Assembly: GCA_019119815.1 (NCBI GenBank)
Contig: DWWH01000033.1
Location: forward strand, 1-64,000
Origin: Candidatus Eisenbergiella intestinipullorum
GTDB lineage: Bacteria; Bacillota; Clostridia; Lachnospirales; Lachnospiraceae
Direction: 5' to 3'
DNA length: 64,000 nucleotides
Of the stretch, positions 24,291 through 32,110 are shown in pieces (position 1 is the stretch's first letter; each line of letters starts with the position of its first letter). The position numbers and the translations under genes are program-made. Under the pieces are notes generated by a model. That model saw only the letters and a program-made list of their open reading frames with translations. It had not been told where the DNA came from and did no database searches.

Positions 24291-26854
24291 ACGTCTGCCG
24301 GAAACTGATCCGGCGGGATCTTTCCTTTCATAAGGCCGGAAATTTCGTCCTGATCCTGGCGGCCGCCCTGGTGACAGGGCTTTATTCCTTCGTATTTCTT
24401 CTGGGAAGCGCGGTGGAAGGCGCTTTTCTTCTCAGTTATCAGTATTCCTACGGTTCCACCAGCCATATCCTCTATACGGGGCTGACGGAGCATCAGGCCG
24501 ATCTGATCTCCGGAAATGCCGATGTGAAAAGCGCTGTCCGCCTCAGCAGCATCGGACAGCTTTCCTCCCCGCAGATCGGACAGCGTTCCGTGAAGCTGGC
24601 GGTCACCGACCGGGCCTATGCGGAAACCATTCTCTGCCTTCCCGGCACCGGACATCTGCCGCAGAAGGCGGACGAGATCGCGATGGATGAATATACCATG
24701 GATTCCCTCGGCATCCGTCACGAGCTGGGCGCTCCCGTCCGCATCCGCTGGACCGACACCGACGGGAAGGCACATGACTCCTCCTTCGTTCTCTGCGGCT
24801 GGTGGGAAAGCTCCGCCAATTTTACCGAGTCCTGCGCCTGGATCACGAAGGAAGCCGCCGCCCAGCTCTCCCCCGGCTATGAGGATGAGGACGCGGAGAA
24901 TATCACGCTGGGCGTGACGCTGTATCTTCCCCGCGATCTGGAAGCGCAGGCCGCACAGATCCTGGCGGATCAGGGGATTTCCGGCGTTTCCTTTTCCACC
25001 AGCCTGGCCTGGAACGAGGCGAGACGGGAGCAGGCGGTGGGACAGGCCCTGCCCTATTATGCGCCTGCCATTCTGGTGCTTCTGTGCGGCTTTCTCATGA
25101 TCTCCGGCATCGTTCACGTGGAAACGGACCGGAACATGCTGTTTTTTGCCGGCCTGAAGGCCCAGGGCATGACTCCCCGCCAGATCCGGCATTTCCTTCT
25201 GGAAAAGGGCTGCGCCGTCACTCTCTTTTCCCTGATTCCGGGCTGGCTGGCCGGTTTTGCGCTGGATTTTTTCATCACGGGAAAGCTCATTTCCGGCATG
25301 CGGGTCCATCCGGCCCTCTTTTTTCTGGACTGGCCTCCCTTCCTTCTCGCGGGCCTCTGTTCCCTGGGTACCGTACTGCTTTCCTTCCTGCTTCCCATGA
25401 ACCGGCTGGCGGGCTGCCTTCCCGCCCGCCTGTTCCGGGAAGCAAAGAGGAGCTACGGACGCGGCACGCCGGACGGGTACCTGTCCCTTTTTCGCCTTGC
25501 CCGCCGCATCCTGCGGCAACATTTCCGGCGTATCCTGCTGTCCGCAGGGATCGTGCTGTCCGCCGCTCTGTTTCTGTCCGCCCAGTGGCTGCGCTACATC
25601 GGCATGAAGGAACAGATCTATCTGTCCTCCCTGTCTCCCTGGGACTATTCCATCACCGACGGCTCGGCAGCTCTGTCCATACAGATCTATAACCAGGACA
25701 GCCTCGCCCTCACGGAGGCAGACGCACAGGAGCTTCGGGACCGTCCCGAGGTTACGTCCGTCAGCGTGCTGAAGACCCGAGAGCTTCCTCTGACTGCCTC
25801 CGAAACGCTCCGGAAGCGTCTGAGCGATTTTTACAGCCAGCCCTATGATGAAACCCGCCTGCTGAGAGACACACAGGCGGCCTTTCCGGAATGGGGTGAA
25901 GGGCTCCGGCGGCTGGAGCGGACCGGAGAATATACCGCTCTCGTCATCGGCCTGGAAGGCGACTATCTGGATTTTCTGCTGGAATATTCTCCCTTTACCA
26001 GCGGAAGCTTCGATGCGGAAGCCTTTTCCTCCGGCCGCTTCGTGATCGCCGGCGGAGCCTATCACGAAGGGATCTCCTCGCCCATGGCCTCAGAAACCGT
26101 CACGCTGGCGGGAAGCTCCTTTCCGGTGATGGGCTCCGTAATGAACGACGATTCCTACATAAACGGCTCCAACAGTCCCGACGCCGCCTTTTCCATTGCC
26201 TATATCCTTCCCCTGTCCGCCTTCGACGCATTGTTTCCCGGCCAGGGGATCCGGCAGCTCGCGGTGGACATCGATCCTTCCGATCAGGCCTCGTTTGAAG
26301 CCTGGCTGAATGAATGGGAACAAGGCCTGGACTATGGGGCGGGCATCATCCGCCGCAGCGATTATCAGGAGCATTTTGAGGCCGCCCGGCTGAACATGGT
26401 GCTTCCGCAGCTGATCGTGGGCGTCGTCCTTCTGGGCACCGCTCTGCTGAATTTCGGCAATCTGCTGACCGCGTGGTGCGTCAGCCGCAGACGGGAATTT
26501 GCTGTATACGAAAGCCTCGGCATGACCGGAGGACAGCTCCGCCGCCTGCTGCTTCTGGAAGGAGTCCTCTGCTTTCTTCTGACCGCTCTCATCGTCGCGC
26601 CCTGCGTCGTCCTGTTTTCCCGCTTTGTCATGCCGGCGGTGGTCGCGGCCGATACCTGGGCATCCTCCTACACCTTTTCGCTCGCCCCGCTGTATCTGCT
26701 GCTTCTCATCCTGCTCCTCTTTTCAACGGGCGTGCCGCTTCTGTGCCTGCATCTTCTGCGGCGCGGCAGCATCCGGGAGCGGCTCTGCGCGTTCCCGGGA
26801 CCGGCCTCCCTGTCAGACGGCACATCCGGCAACGGTCACGGACGGTATCTCTGA
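24269..26854 (+). CDS. FtsX-type ABC transporter permease 1
   Basis: An 861-residue membrane protein starting MLANNNLNVCRKLIRRDLSF, with AAAGGAGG 7 bases before the ATG and overlapping the chimera's end by 22 bases. It has an N-terminal helix (FVLILAAALVTGLYSFVFLL), a large external domain, three central helices (APAILVLLCGFLMISGIV and following), a second external domain, and three C-terminal helices (from LPQLIVGVVLLGTALLNFG). SRRREFAVYESLGMTGGQLR is the conserved FtsX cytosolic motif. This two-repeat layout fits macrolide or peptide exporters. Its own ATPase gene appears to be the one truncated in the chimera; the complete ATPase downstream may serve it instead. Confidence 0.93.
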   Translation: MLANNNLNVCRKLIRRDLSFHKAGNFVLILAAALVTGLYSFVFLLGSAVEGAFLLSYQYSYGSTSHILYTGLTEHQADLISGNADVKSAVRLSSIGQLSSPQIGQRSVKLAVTDRAYAETILCLPGTGHLPQKADEIAMDEYTMDSLGIRHELGAPVRIRWTDTDGKAHDSSFVLCGWWESSANFTESCAWITKEAAAQLSPGYEDEDAENITLGVTLYLPRDLEAQAAQILADQGISGVSFSTSLAWNEARREQAVGQALPYYAPAILVLLCGFLMISGIVHVETDRNMLFFAGLKAQGMTPRQIRHFLLEKGCAVTLFSLIPGWLAGFALDFFITGKLISGMRVHPALFFLDWPPFLLAGLCSLGTVLLSFLLPMNRLAGCLPARLFREAKRSYGRGTPDGYLSLFRLARRILRQHFRRILLSAGIVLSAALFLSAQWLRYIGMKEQIYLSSLSPWDYSITDGSAALSIQIYNQDSLALTEADAQELRDRPEVTSVSVLKTRELPLTASETLRKRLSDFYSQPYDETRLLRDTQAAFPEWGEGLRRLERTGEYTALVIGLEGDYLDFLLEYSPFTSGSFDAEAFSSGRFVIAGGAYHEGISSPMASETVTLAGSSFPVMGSVMNDDSYINGSNSPDAAFSIAYILPLSAFDALFPGQGIRQLAVDIDPSDQASFEAWLNEWEQGLDYGAGIIRRSDYQEHFEAARLNMVLPQLIVGVVLLGTALLNFGNLLTAWCVSRRREFAVYESLGMTGGQLRRLLLLEGVLCFLLTALIVAPCVVLFSRFVMPAVVAADTWASSYTFSLAPLYLLLLILLLFSTGVPLLCLHLLRRGSIRERLCAFPGPASLSDGTSGNGHGRYL

Positions 26855-26871
26855 TCCGTCGTTTTGCTCCC

Positions 26872-26976
26872 TGTTACAAAACTGTACCGGAAAAGTACCT
26901 TTTTCGTAACACTGGCATGGTACTCTCTTTTTCAGAACAGAAAAACTCCTGTCCGCCGCCTTTTGCGGGGACAGGA
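26872..26976 (+). promoter_or_regulatory. Candidate operator and leader hairpin of second transporter unit
   Basis: A quasi-symmetrical site is built from TGTTAC (26872-26877), GTAC (26884-26887), GTAC (26895-26898) and GTAACA (26906-26911), all centred near 26891. A 12-bp stem with one bulged G (26947-26959 with 26965-26976) ends 7 bases before the AAAAGGGAGG ribosome region. The first is a plausible binding site for the response regulator at 22576; the second could limit translation or mark an RNA end. Both roles are inferred. Confidence 0.55.
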
Positions 26977-26995
26977 ATGAAAAGGGAGGCAGCAT

Positions 26996-27673
26996 ATGAG
27001 CGACAGCATCATCCTGCAGGCCAGAGGCCTGAAAAAATATTACGGAGAAGGGGAAACCCAGGTCCGCGCTCTGGACGGCGTGGATCTGGATATTGAGCGG
27101 GGAAAATTCACCGCCATCGTCGGCACCTCCGGCTCCGGAAAATCCACTCTTCTGAATATGCTGGGCGGGCTGGATACCCCCAGCGCCGGCAGCATCCGTG
27201 TGGAGCACACGGAGCTTTCCGGCCTGAGCGCAGAGGAAGCCACCGTCTTCCGTCGCAAACAGATCGGCTTCATCTTTCAGAATTACAATCTGGTGCCGGT
27301 CTTAAGCGTATGGGAAAACATTATCCTTCCCATTTCCCTGGACGGCCGCAGACCGGACCGGAAATTCATCCTGAAGCTCGTCCAGCTTCTGGGACTGGAG
27401 AAAAAGCTGGACAGCCTGCCGGGCCAGCTCTCCGGTGGCCAGCAGCAGCGCGCGGCGATCGCAAGGGCCCTTGCCAGCAAGCCCTCCATCGTTCTGGCGG
27501 ACGAACCCACGGGGAACCTGGATACCAGGACCAGCGGCGATGTGATCAGTCTTCTGAAAATGACCGGAAGGGAATTTCATCAGACCATCGTCATGATCAC
27601 CCACAATCCGGAGATCGCCGCAATGGCCGACCGCGTGATCCGCATAGAAGACGGCCGGATCGCGACAGCGTAA
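26996..27673 (+). CDS. ABC transporter ATPase (MacB/LolD/BceA type)
   Basis: A complete 225-residue ATPase. Walker A is [16 protein letters not shown], the Q-loop [18 protein letters not shown], the signature [17 protein letters not shown], Walker [13 protein letters not shown] and the H-loop [16 protein letters not shown] lies 6 bases before the ATG. It precedes the second permease by 14 bp. Its segment AIARAL...ADEPTGNLD...ITHN aligns closely with the ABC part of the chimera at 23313, showing that the cluster once had, or has elsewhere, two ATPases. It likely energises permease 2 and possibly permease 1. Confidence 0.97.
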   Translation: MSDSIILQARGLKKYYGEGETQVRALDGVDLDIERGKFTAIVGTSGSGKSTLLNMLGGLDTPSAGSIRVEHTELSGLSAEEATVFRRKQIGFIFQNYNLVPVLSVWENIILPISLDGRRPDRKFILKLVQLLGLEKKLDSLPGQLSGGQQQRAAIARALASKPSIVLADEPTGNLDTRTSGDVISLLKMTGREFHQTIVMITHNPEIAAMADRVIRIEDGRIATA

Positions 27674-27687
27674 GGAGGGAAGACGGC

Positions 27688-30267
27688 ATGAACAAGAAAA
27701 CACTTTTCAAACCCGTTCCCGTCCTCTCCAAGCGCATGTTCCGAAGCAGCAGAGGGCGCAATCTGGCGGCAATCCTCGCCATCCTTCTGACCACCATGAT
27801 GTTCGCCGCACTGTTCACCCTGACACAGAGTATGAGCCGCAATCTCGTGGAAATGACCTTCCGCCAGACCGGCTATGATGCCCAGGCGTCCATCCGCGCC
27901 CTCACTGAACAGCAAGCGGACGCCATCGCCGCTCATCCGGAAACGGCGGGCCTTGGCCGCAGCATCGTCCTGGGAACCGCAGATCTTGACGCTCTCGCAG
28001 GCCGTCAGATCGAAGTGCGCTGGGCCGATGAGGAGTATGCCGGACATTCCTTCGCGCTTCCTTCCACCGGCCGGATGCCGCAGGAATTCCCGGAGATCGC
28101 TCTTGACACCCTCACCCTGGACCGGCTGGGCATCCCGCATGAGGTGGGGCAGCCGGTCATCCTGACATGGCGGAAGGGATCCGGTACAGAGACGGTCACC
28201 CAGCCCTTCACTCTCTGCGGCTTCTGGGAGGGCAATGAATCCTCCTATGCCGGTATGGCCTGGGTCAGCCGTTCCTATGCCGATGCCATGACGGAAGGCG
28301 TGCTCTCCGCCGATGCTTCTCAGACCTTTGGCCTGTACATGGTTCAGATCAGCCTGTACAGCGACCGGGACATCGAGGGGACCATGGACCGGATCCTTGC
28401 CGATACCGGGCTTTCCGGCCTGGAATACAGCGTCAATCTGGCCTATTCCCCTGAAATGGGCGCTGTCGCCGCGCAGGAAAGCCTTCCCATGTACTTCGGC
28501 ATGGCACTGGTCTTCGCGGCCGGCTACCTCATCATCTATAATATTTTTCAGATCAGCGTAACCGCTGACGTACAGTTTTACGGCCGTCTGAAAACGCTCG
28601 GCGCCTCCTCCGGGCAGCTGCACAGACTGGTCTACGGGCAGGCGTCCCGCCTGTGCCTCATCGGCATTCCCGCAGGCCTCCTGATGGGCTGGCTTCTGGG
28701 ATCCGTACTGGTTCCGGTATGGATGGGAACCGAACCGGGCGAAGCCTCCGTGTCCGTAAGCCCCGTCATTTTCCTCGGCTCCGCCCTGTTTTCCTGTCTG
28801 ACCGTACTGATCTCCTGCCTGCATCCCGCCCGGCTGGCCGGAAAGGTCTCCCCTATCGAAGCCATGCGCATGAGTGATGCCGATACGGATCCCCGAAAAG
28901 TACGGCGTTCCGGCATGCTCACAAGGGCAGGCAGACACCCTCAAATCCCTTCCCTTGCTTCCATGGCCTGGGCCAATCTGTGGCGCAGCAGGAAGCGCAC
29001 CCTGACCGTAATCTGCTCCCTGAGCCTGGGCCTGGTGCTCCTCTCCTGCTTCTATGCCAAAAATGCGGCCTTCGATATGGAAAAATACCTGGAGGACCTC
29101 ACGCTGGCGGATTTCGAACTGTCCGACATCACCAGCGAGGACTACTACGACGGCTACGACCCGCACGGCACCACGCTGAACGATGCCCTGGTGCAGACTC
29201 TGGAGAGCATGGAAGGGCTGGAACAGACCGGACATCTGTATTCTCATCAGACCCGGTGGCAGATGGATCCGGGCACCCGTGAGAACCTGCAGGCCTTTTA
29301 TACCCAGGATATGCTGGACGACTGGGCCACCTATGACGCCGCCGGCGTGGAAGCCTTCCACCGTGCGGTGGACAGCGGGGAGCTTTCGGTCGTGATCCTC
29401 GGTCTGGACGGCATCCCTCTGCATGCCATCACACAGGAACGGTATCTGATGGACGGCTCCTTTGACAGCGAAGCCTTTGCCGGCGGAGATTATGTCCTGG
29501 CCGTCGGACCGGCTGTCGATCCGGATGCGGATGATCCGGTACTTCCCGCTCCTTCCGTGGGAAGCACCATCCGTCTGGAAGGAAGGGACTATACGGTCAT
29601 GGCTGTGGTCTATCCCCTGACCCCGGTGGACAGCGGCGCAGCGGAGGCCGGCTCTTCCGGAGACATGCAGCTGCATTTCATCCTTCCTGCGGATGTCTTC
29701 CGTTCCTGCTGGCCGGACAATACGCTGAGGAAGCTGTTTCTCAATGTGGATGACGCTCACCTGGACGCCGCTCAGGATTTTCTGGAGGAATACCGCGCAT
29801 CGTCTGATCCCGGTCTGCCCGTCACCTCCCGCCTGTCCATGGCTCAGCAGTATAAGACCGAAACCCGTTCTGCCGCCGTGATGGGAAATGCCGTCAGCAT
29901 CGTCATCGCGCTGGTCGGCGTTCTGAACTTTGTCAACTCCATGGCGACAGCCATCGTGTCCCGCAGGCGGGAATTTGCCGTCATCCAGTCCATCGGCATG
30001 ACCAGAAAGCAGCTTCGCCGGATGCTGATATGCGAAGGGCTCTTCTACGCCTTCCTGACTCTGGCCGCTTCCTTCCTCATCAGCTCCTTCGCTGTGGGCG
30101 TTGTCATCCGCGCCATGGTGGCGGGCGGCTTTACCACCTTCCGCTTCACGCTCCTGCCCCTGGCGGTCTGTGCGCCTCTCCTCCTGGTATTTGCCGTCCT
30201 GATCCCCTGCATCTGCTTCCGGAATCTGGACCGGCACAGCATTGTGGAGCGGCTGCGCATGGAATAG
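27688..30267 (+). CDS. FtsX-type ABC transporter permease 2
   Basis: An 859-residue membrane protein starting MNKKTLFKPVPVLSKRMFRS, with AAGGAGGG 8 bases before the ATG; the frame is open far upstream but that part overlaps the ATPase gene. It has an N-terminal helix (NLAAILAILLTTMMFAALFT), an external domain, a central helix block (YFGMALVFAAGYLIIYNIFQ and following), a second external domain, and C-terminal helices from AVMGNAVSIVIALVGVLNFV. SRRREFAVIQSIGMTRKQLR is the FtsX motif. It is similar in layout to permease 1 but clearly divergent in sequence, so the pair may form a heteromeric or two separate transporters. Confidence 0.95.
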   Translation: MNKKTLFKPVPVLSKRMFRSSRGRNLAAILAILLTTMMFAALFTLTQSMSRNLVEMTFRQTGYDAQASIRALTEQQADAIAAHPETAGLGRSIVLGTADLDALAGRQIEVRWADEEYAGHSFALPSTGRMPQEFPEIALDTLTLDRLGIPHEVGQPVILTWRKGSGTETVTQPFTLCGFWEGNESSYAGMAWVSRSYADAMTEGVLSADASQTFGLYMVQISLYSDRDIEGTMDRILADTGLSGLEYSVNLAYSPEMGAVAAQESLPMYFGMALVFAAGYLIIYNIFQISVTADVQFYGRLKTLGASSGQLHRLVYGQASRLCLIGIPAGLLMGWLLGSVLVPVWMGTEPGEASVSVSPVIFLGSALFSCLTVLISCLHPARLAGKVSPIEAMRMSDADTDPRKVRRSGMLTRAGRHPQIPSLASMAWANLWRSRKRTLTVICSLSLGLVLLSCFYAKNAAFDMEKYLEDLTLADFELSDITSEDYYDGYDPHGTTLNDALVQTLESMEGLEQTGHLYSHQTRWQMDPGTRENLQAFYTQDMLDDWATYDAAGVEAFHRAVDSGELSVVILGLDGIPLHAITQERYLMDGSFDSEAFAGGDYVLAVGPAVDPDADDPVLPAPSVGSTIRLEGRDYTVMAVVYPLTPVDSGAAEAGSSGDMQLHFILPADVFRSCWPDNTLRKLFLNVDDAHLDAAQDFLEEYRASSDPGLPVTSRLSMAQQYKTETRSAAVMGNAVSIVIALVGVLNFVNSMATAIVSRRREFAVIQSIGMTRKQLRRMLICEGLFYAFLTLAASFLISSFAVGVVIRAMVAGGFTTFRFTLLPLAVCAPLLLVFAVLIPCICFRNLDRHSIVERLRME

Positions 30268-30308
30268 CGCGCTGCAAACTTTTCCTTTATATCATAGCAT
30301 CTATCATA

Positions 30309-30337
30309 TTGACTTTTTCCCGCCGCTCTGCCATAAT
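30309..30337 (+). promoter_or_regulatory. Promoter of VTC/DUF4956/CotH operon
   Basis: TTGACT (30309-30314), 17 bases, CATAAT (30332-30337). The start point should be near 30344, leaving a leader of about 290 bases. Confidence 0.8.
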
Positions 30338-30347
30338 ACATTCAATA

Positions 30348-30412
30348 TGCGGCGAAGCCCGCTGTCCGGCAGAACGGCGGGCCAAAGCAGGAGCTTTTTT
30401 CAAGAAGCCGCA
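30348..30412 (+). ncRNA. Structured 5' leader RNA of unknown class
   Basis: A three-way layout sits at the very 5' end of the predicted transcript. Closing stem TGCGGC (30348-30353) pairs with GCCGCA (30407-30412). An inner hairpin GCCCG/CGGGC (30357-30361 with 30378-30382) has a CTGT bulge and an upper CCG/CGG stem around GCAGAA. A second small hairpin GCTT/AAGC occupies 30393-30408 and partly competes with the closing stem. A purine stretch (GGGGATGGGAG) follows. I compared it mentally with c-di-GMP, ykkC, fluoride and preQ1 consensus patterns without a match. It could be a riboswitch, a processing signal or chance folding. Confidence 0.4.
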
Positions 30413-30433
30413 GTCTTTTGGGGATGGGAGAAA

Positions 30434-30547
30434 ATGTTTTTTCAGAGCATACGGCGGACAGTCCGCAGGAGGATCCGCTTCCGCATCGGAAAAAACCGCC
30501 TGTACGGCGTTCCATATGGGTGTTGTTTGAGATACGGCCGGATATAA
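30434..30547 (+). CDS. Possible 37-residue arginine-rich leader peptide
   Basis: An ATG at 30434 follows GGGAG at short spacing and opens 37 codons, MFFQSIRRTVRRRIRF then a Tyr/Gly/Cys-containing tail, ending at 30547 before the T-rich stretch at 30564-30570. The Arg content suggests a leader peptide or a chance frame in GC-rich DNA. It sits inside the long leader of the VTC operon; I see no homology. The rest of the 367-bp gap 30268-30634 is the promoter and structured leader. Confidence 0.25.
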   Translation: MFFQSIRRTVRRRIRFRIGKNRLYGVPYGCCLRYGRI

Positions 30548-30634
30548 CTGTATCTTGAACAGCTTTTTTTCTGCCCTTTTTTCTGTATCAGATCATCCGG
30601 CAGCGCCGGGAGGCGCCCGAAGAAAGGAGCGGCT

Positions 30635-31360
30635 ATGGACCGTTTCAGTGGAAAATACCGTCATGAACAGAAATACCTGGTGGACGAGCGGGATATTGCC
30701 CTCATCACAGCCAGGATCCGCCCGCTGATGAAGCCGGATGCCTTCCATCCGGATGGAGCATACCGCATCCGGAGCGTGTATTTTGACGACCGGCAGGATT
30801 CGGCTCTGCGCCAGAATCTGAACGGCGTCTCTCCGCGCAGCAAATTCCGGATACGGATCTACGATGAAAGCATGGATGTGATCCATCTGGAGCAGAAGCG
30901 GAAGGACCACGACCTCACGCTGAAAAAAAGCTGTGTCCTCACCGCGGAGGAGTGCCGGCTGCTTCTGAGCGGAAGGCCCGTGCCGGGTGCGGGAAAGGAC
31001 AGGCCGCTTTTTTTGCTCCTTCAGGCGCAGATGCGGATGCGCCTCCTTCTGCCGCGGATCCTTGTGGAATATGAGCGGACCGCCTACACCTGCCGGGAGG
31101 GAAACGTGCGCGTCACCTTCGACCGGAACCTGGCCTCCTCCGACTATGTCCTCCGCCTTTCCGATCCGGCGCTTCCCAGGCGCCCTGTCATGGCTCCGGG
31201 ACAGCATATCATGGAGGTCAAATACGATGAGTTCCTCCCTTCCCCGATCCGCAGCGCGCTGAACATGGGAAAGCTGGAACGGACCACCTTTTCCAAATAT
31301 ACGCTCTGCCGTCTGTATGCGCTGGGCCCCTCCGTTTCCGGACCGTTTTTGCGGCTGTGA
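30635..31360 (+). CDS. VTC-domain protein (polyphosphate polymerase-like)
   Basis: A 241-residue soluble protein of the triphosphate-tunnel fold related to yeast Vtc4. Tunnel residues occur in order: KYRHEQKYLVDERD (start), YRIRSVYFDD, SKFRIRIYDE, IHLEQKRKDHDL, RILVEYERTAYT, VRVTFDRNLA, HIMEVKYDEFLP and FSKYTLCRLYAL. AAAGGAG lies 6 bases before the ATG. Bacterial members are often encoded with DUF4956 and CotH proteins, as here, but their polymerase role is not established. It is the first gene of the operon behind the structured leader. Substrate could be ATP or another triphosphate; this is inference. Confidence 0.9.
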   Translation: MDRFSGKYRHEQKYLVDERDIALITARIRPLMKPDAFHPDGAYRIRSVYFDDRQDSALRQNLNGVSPRSKFRIRIYDESMDVIHLEQKRKDHDLTLKKSCVLTAEECRLLLSGRPVPGAGKDRPLFLLLQAQMRMRLLLPRILVEYERTAYTCREGNVRVTFDRNLASSDYVLRLSDPALPRRPVMAPGQHIMEVKYDEFLPSPIRSALNMGKLERTTFSKYTLCRLYALGPSVSGPFLRL

Positions 31361-31411
31361 TTTTCAGAATATCAAAGAATATCAATATCAAAAAGAAAGG
31401 GCGTCTTTCAA

Positions 31412-32086
31412 ATGAGCTTCCAAGACATCATCAAAAATTCCATCCTGGAAACGATGGAGAACAACACCCTGTCCACGGCTTCCCTCTGCATCACGCTGGG
31501 TATTGCCATCCTGTTCTGCCTTTATATCTACGCGGTATATTATCTGTCGCAGAGGAAGGGCTTTTACAGCAAGCAGTTCAACATCGTGCTCGGGGTCCTG
31601 CCCGTCATCACCGCAGGCATCATCCTCGCCATGCAGTCCAATCTGGTCATCTCTCTCGGCATGGTGGGCGCGCTGTCCATCGTCCGGTTCCGCACCGCAG
31701 TCAAAGAGCCGAAGGATCTTCTGTTCCTTTTCTGGTCCATCGGGATCGGCATCATTCTCGGCGCGCGCAACTATGAGCTGGCGCTTCTCATCTCCCTCGT
31801 CGTCACCATTCTGCTGTTCGGGCTGGAGCTGATCCCGGACAGCAGGGCGGCCCTGCTTCTCGTGGTCAACCTGGACCGGGAAGGACGGGAGGACGAGCTG
31901 ATGTCCGCCGTGGAAAAGCTTTCCAGGAACGCCAGGATCAAGTCCCGCAGCCGGACCATGGACGGCACCGATCTCATCATCGAATGCCGTACCAGACAGG
32001 AGAAAGCGCTGCTCGACGCCGCCTCCTCGATCCCCCACGTTCAGAGCGCCTCCCTGATCGCCCATGACGGAGAGGCCGTCTATTAA
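31412..32086 (+). CDS. DUF4956 membrane protein
   Basis: A 224-residue protein with three to four N-terminal helices (LCITLGIAILFCLYIYAVYY, FNIVLGVLPVITAGIILAM, NYELALLISLVVTILLFGLE). The signature GMVGALSIVRFRTAVKEPKD precedes a cytosolic C-domain of about 90 residues (LLLVVNLDREGREDELMSAV ... RTMDGTDLIIECRT) with a ferredoxin-like look. It lies 51 bp after the VTC gene and 24 bp before CotH. This trio recurs in Firmicutes, and the DUF4956 protein is thought to be the membrane partner of the VTC protein. The biochemical function is unknown. Confidence 0.92.
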   Translation: MSFQDIIKNSILETMENNTLSTASLCITLGIAILFCLYIYAVYYLSQRKGFYSKQFNIVLGVLPVITAGIILAMQSNLVISLGMVGALSIVRFRTAVKEPKDLLFLFWSIGIGIILGARNYELALLISLVVTILLFGLELIPDSRAALLLVVNLDREGREDELMSAVEKLSRNARIKSRSRTMDGTDLIIECRTRQEKALLDAASSIPHVQSASLIAHDGEAVY

Positions 32087-32110
32087 GGCCGCTCCGGCAC
32101 AGAGGTAAAC

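Noticed and set aside
23585-26065. Very long open frame (826 codons) antisense to the chimera and permease 1
   Set aside because: It is the mirror of GC-rich coding DNA. The plus strand has clear ABC permease motifs, ribosome sites and codon use; the antisense product is Gln/Gly/His-rich without any domain.
27580-30237. 885-codon antisense frame opposite permease 2
   Set aside because: It covers a well supported FtsX permease, has no ribosome site, and its composition is typical of a shadow frame.
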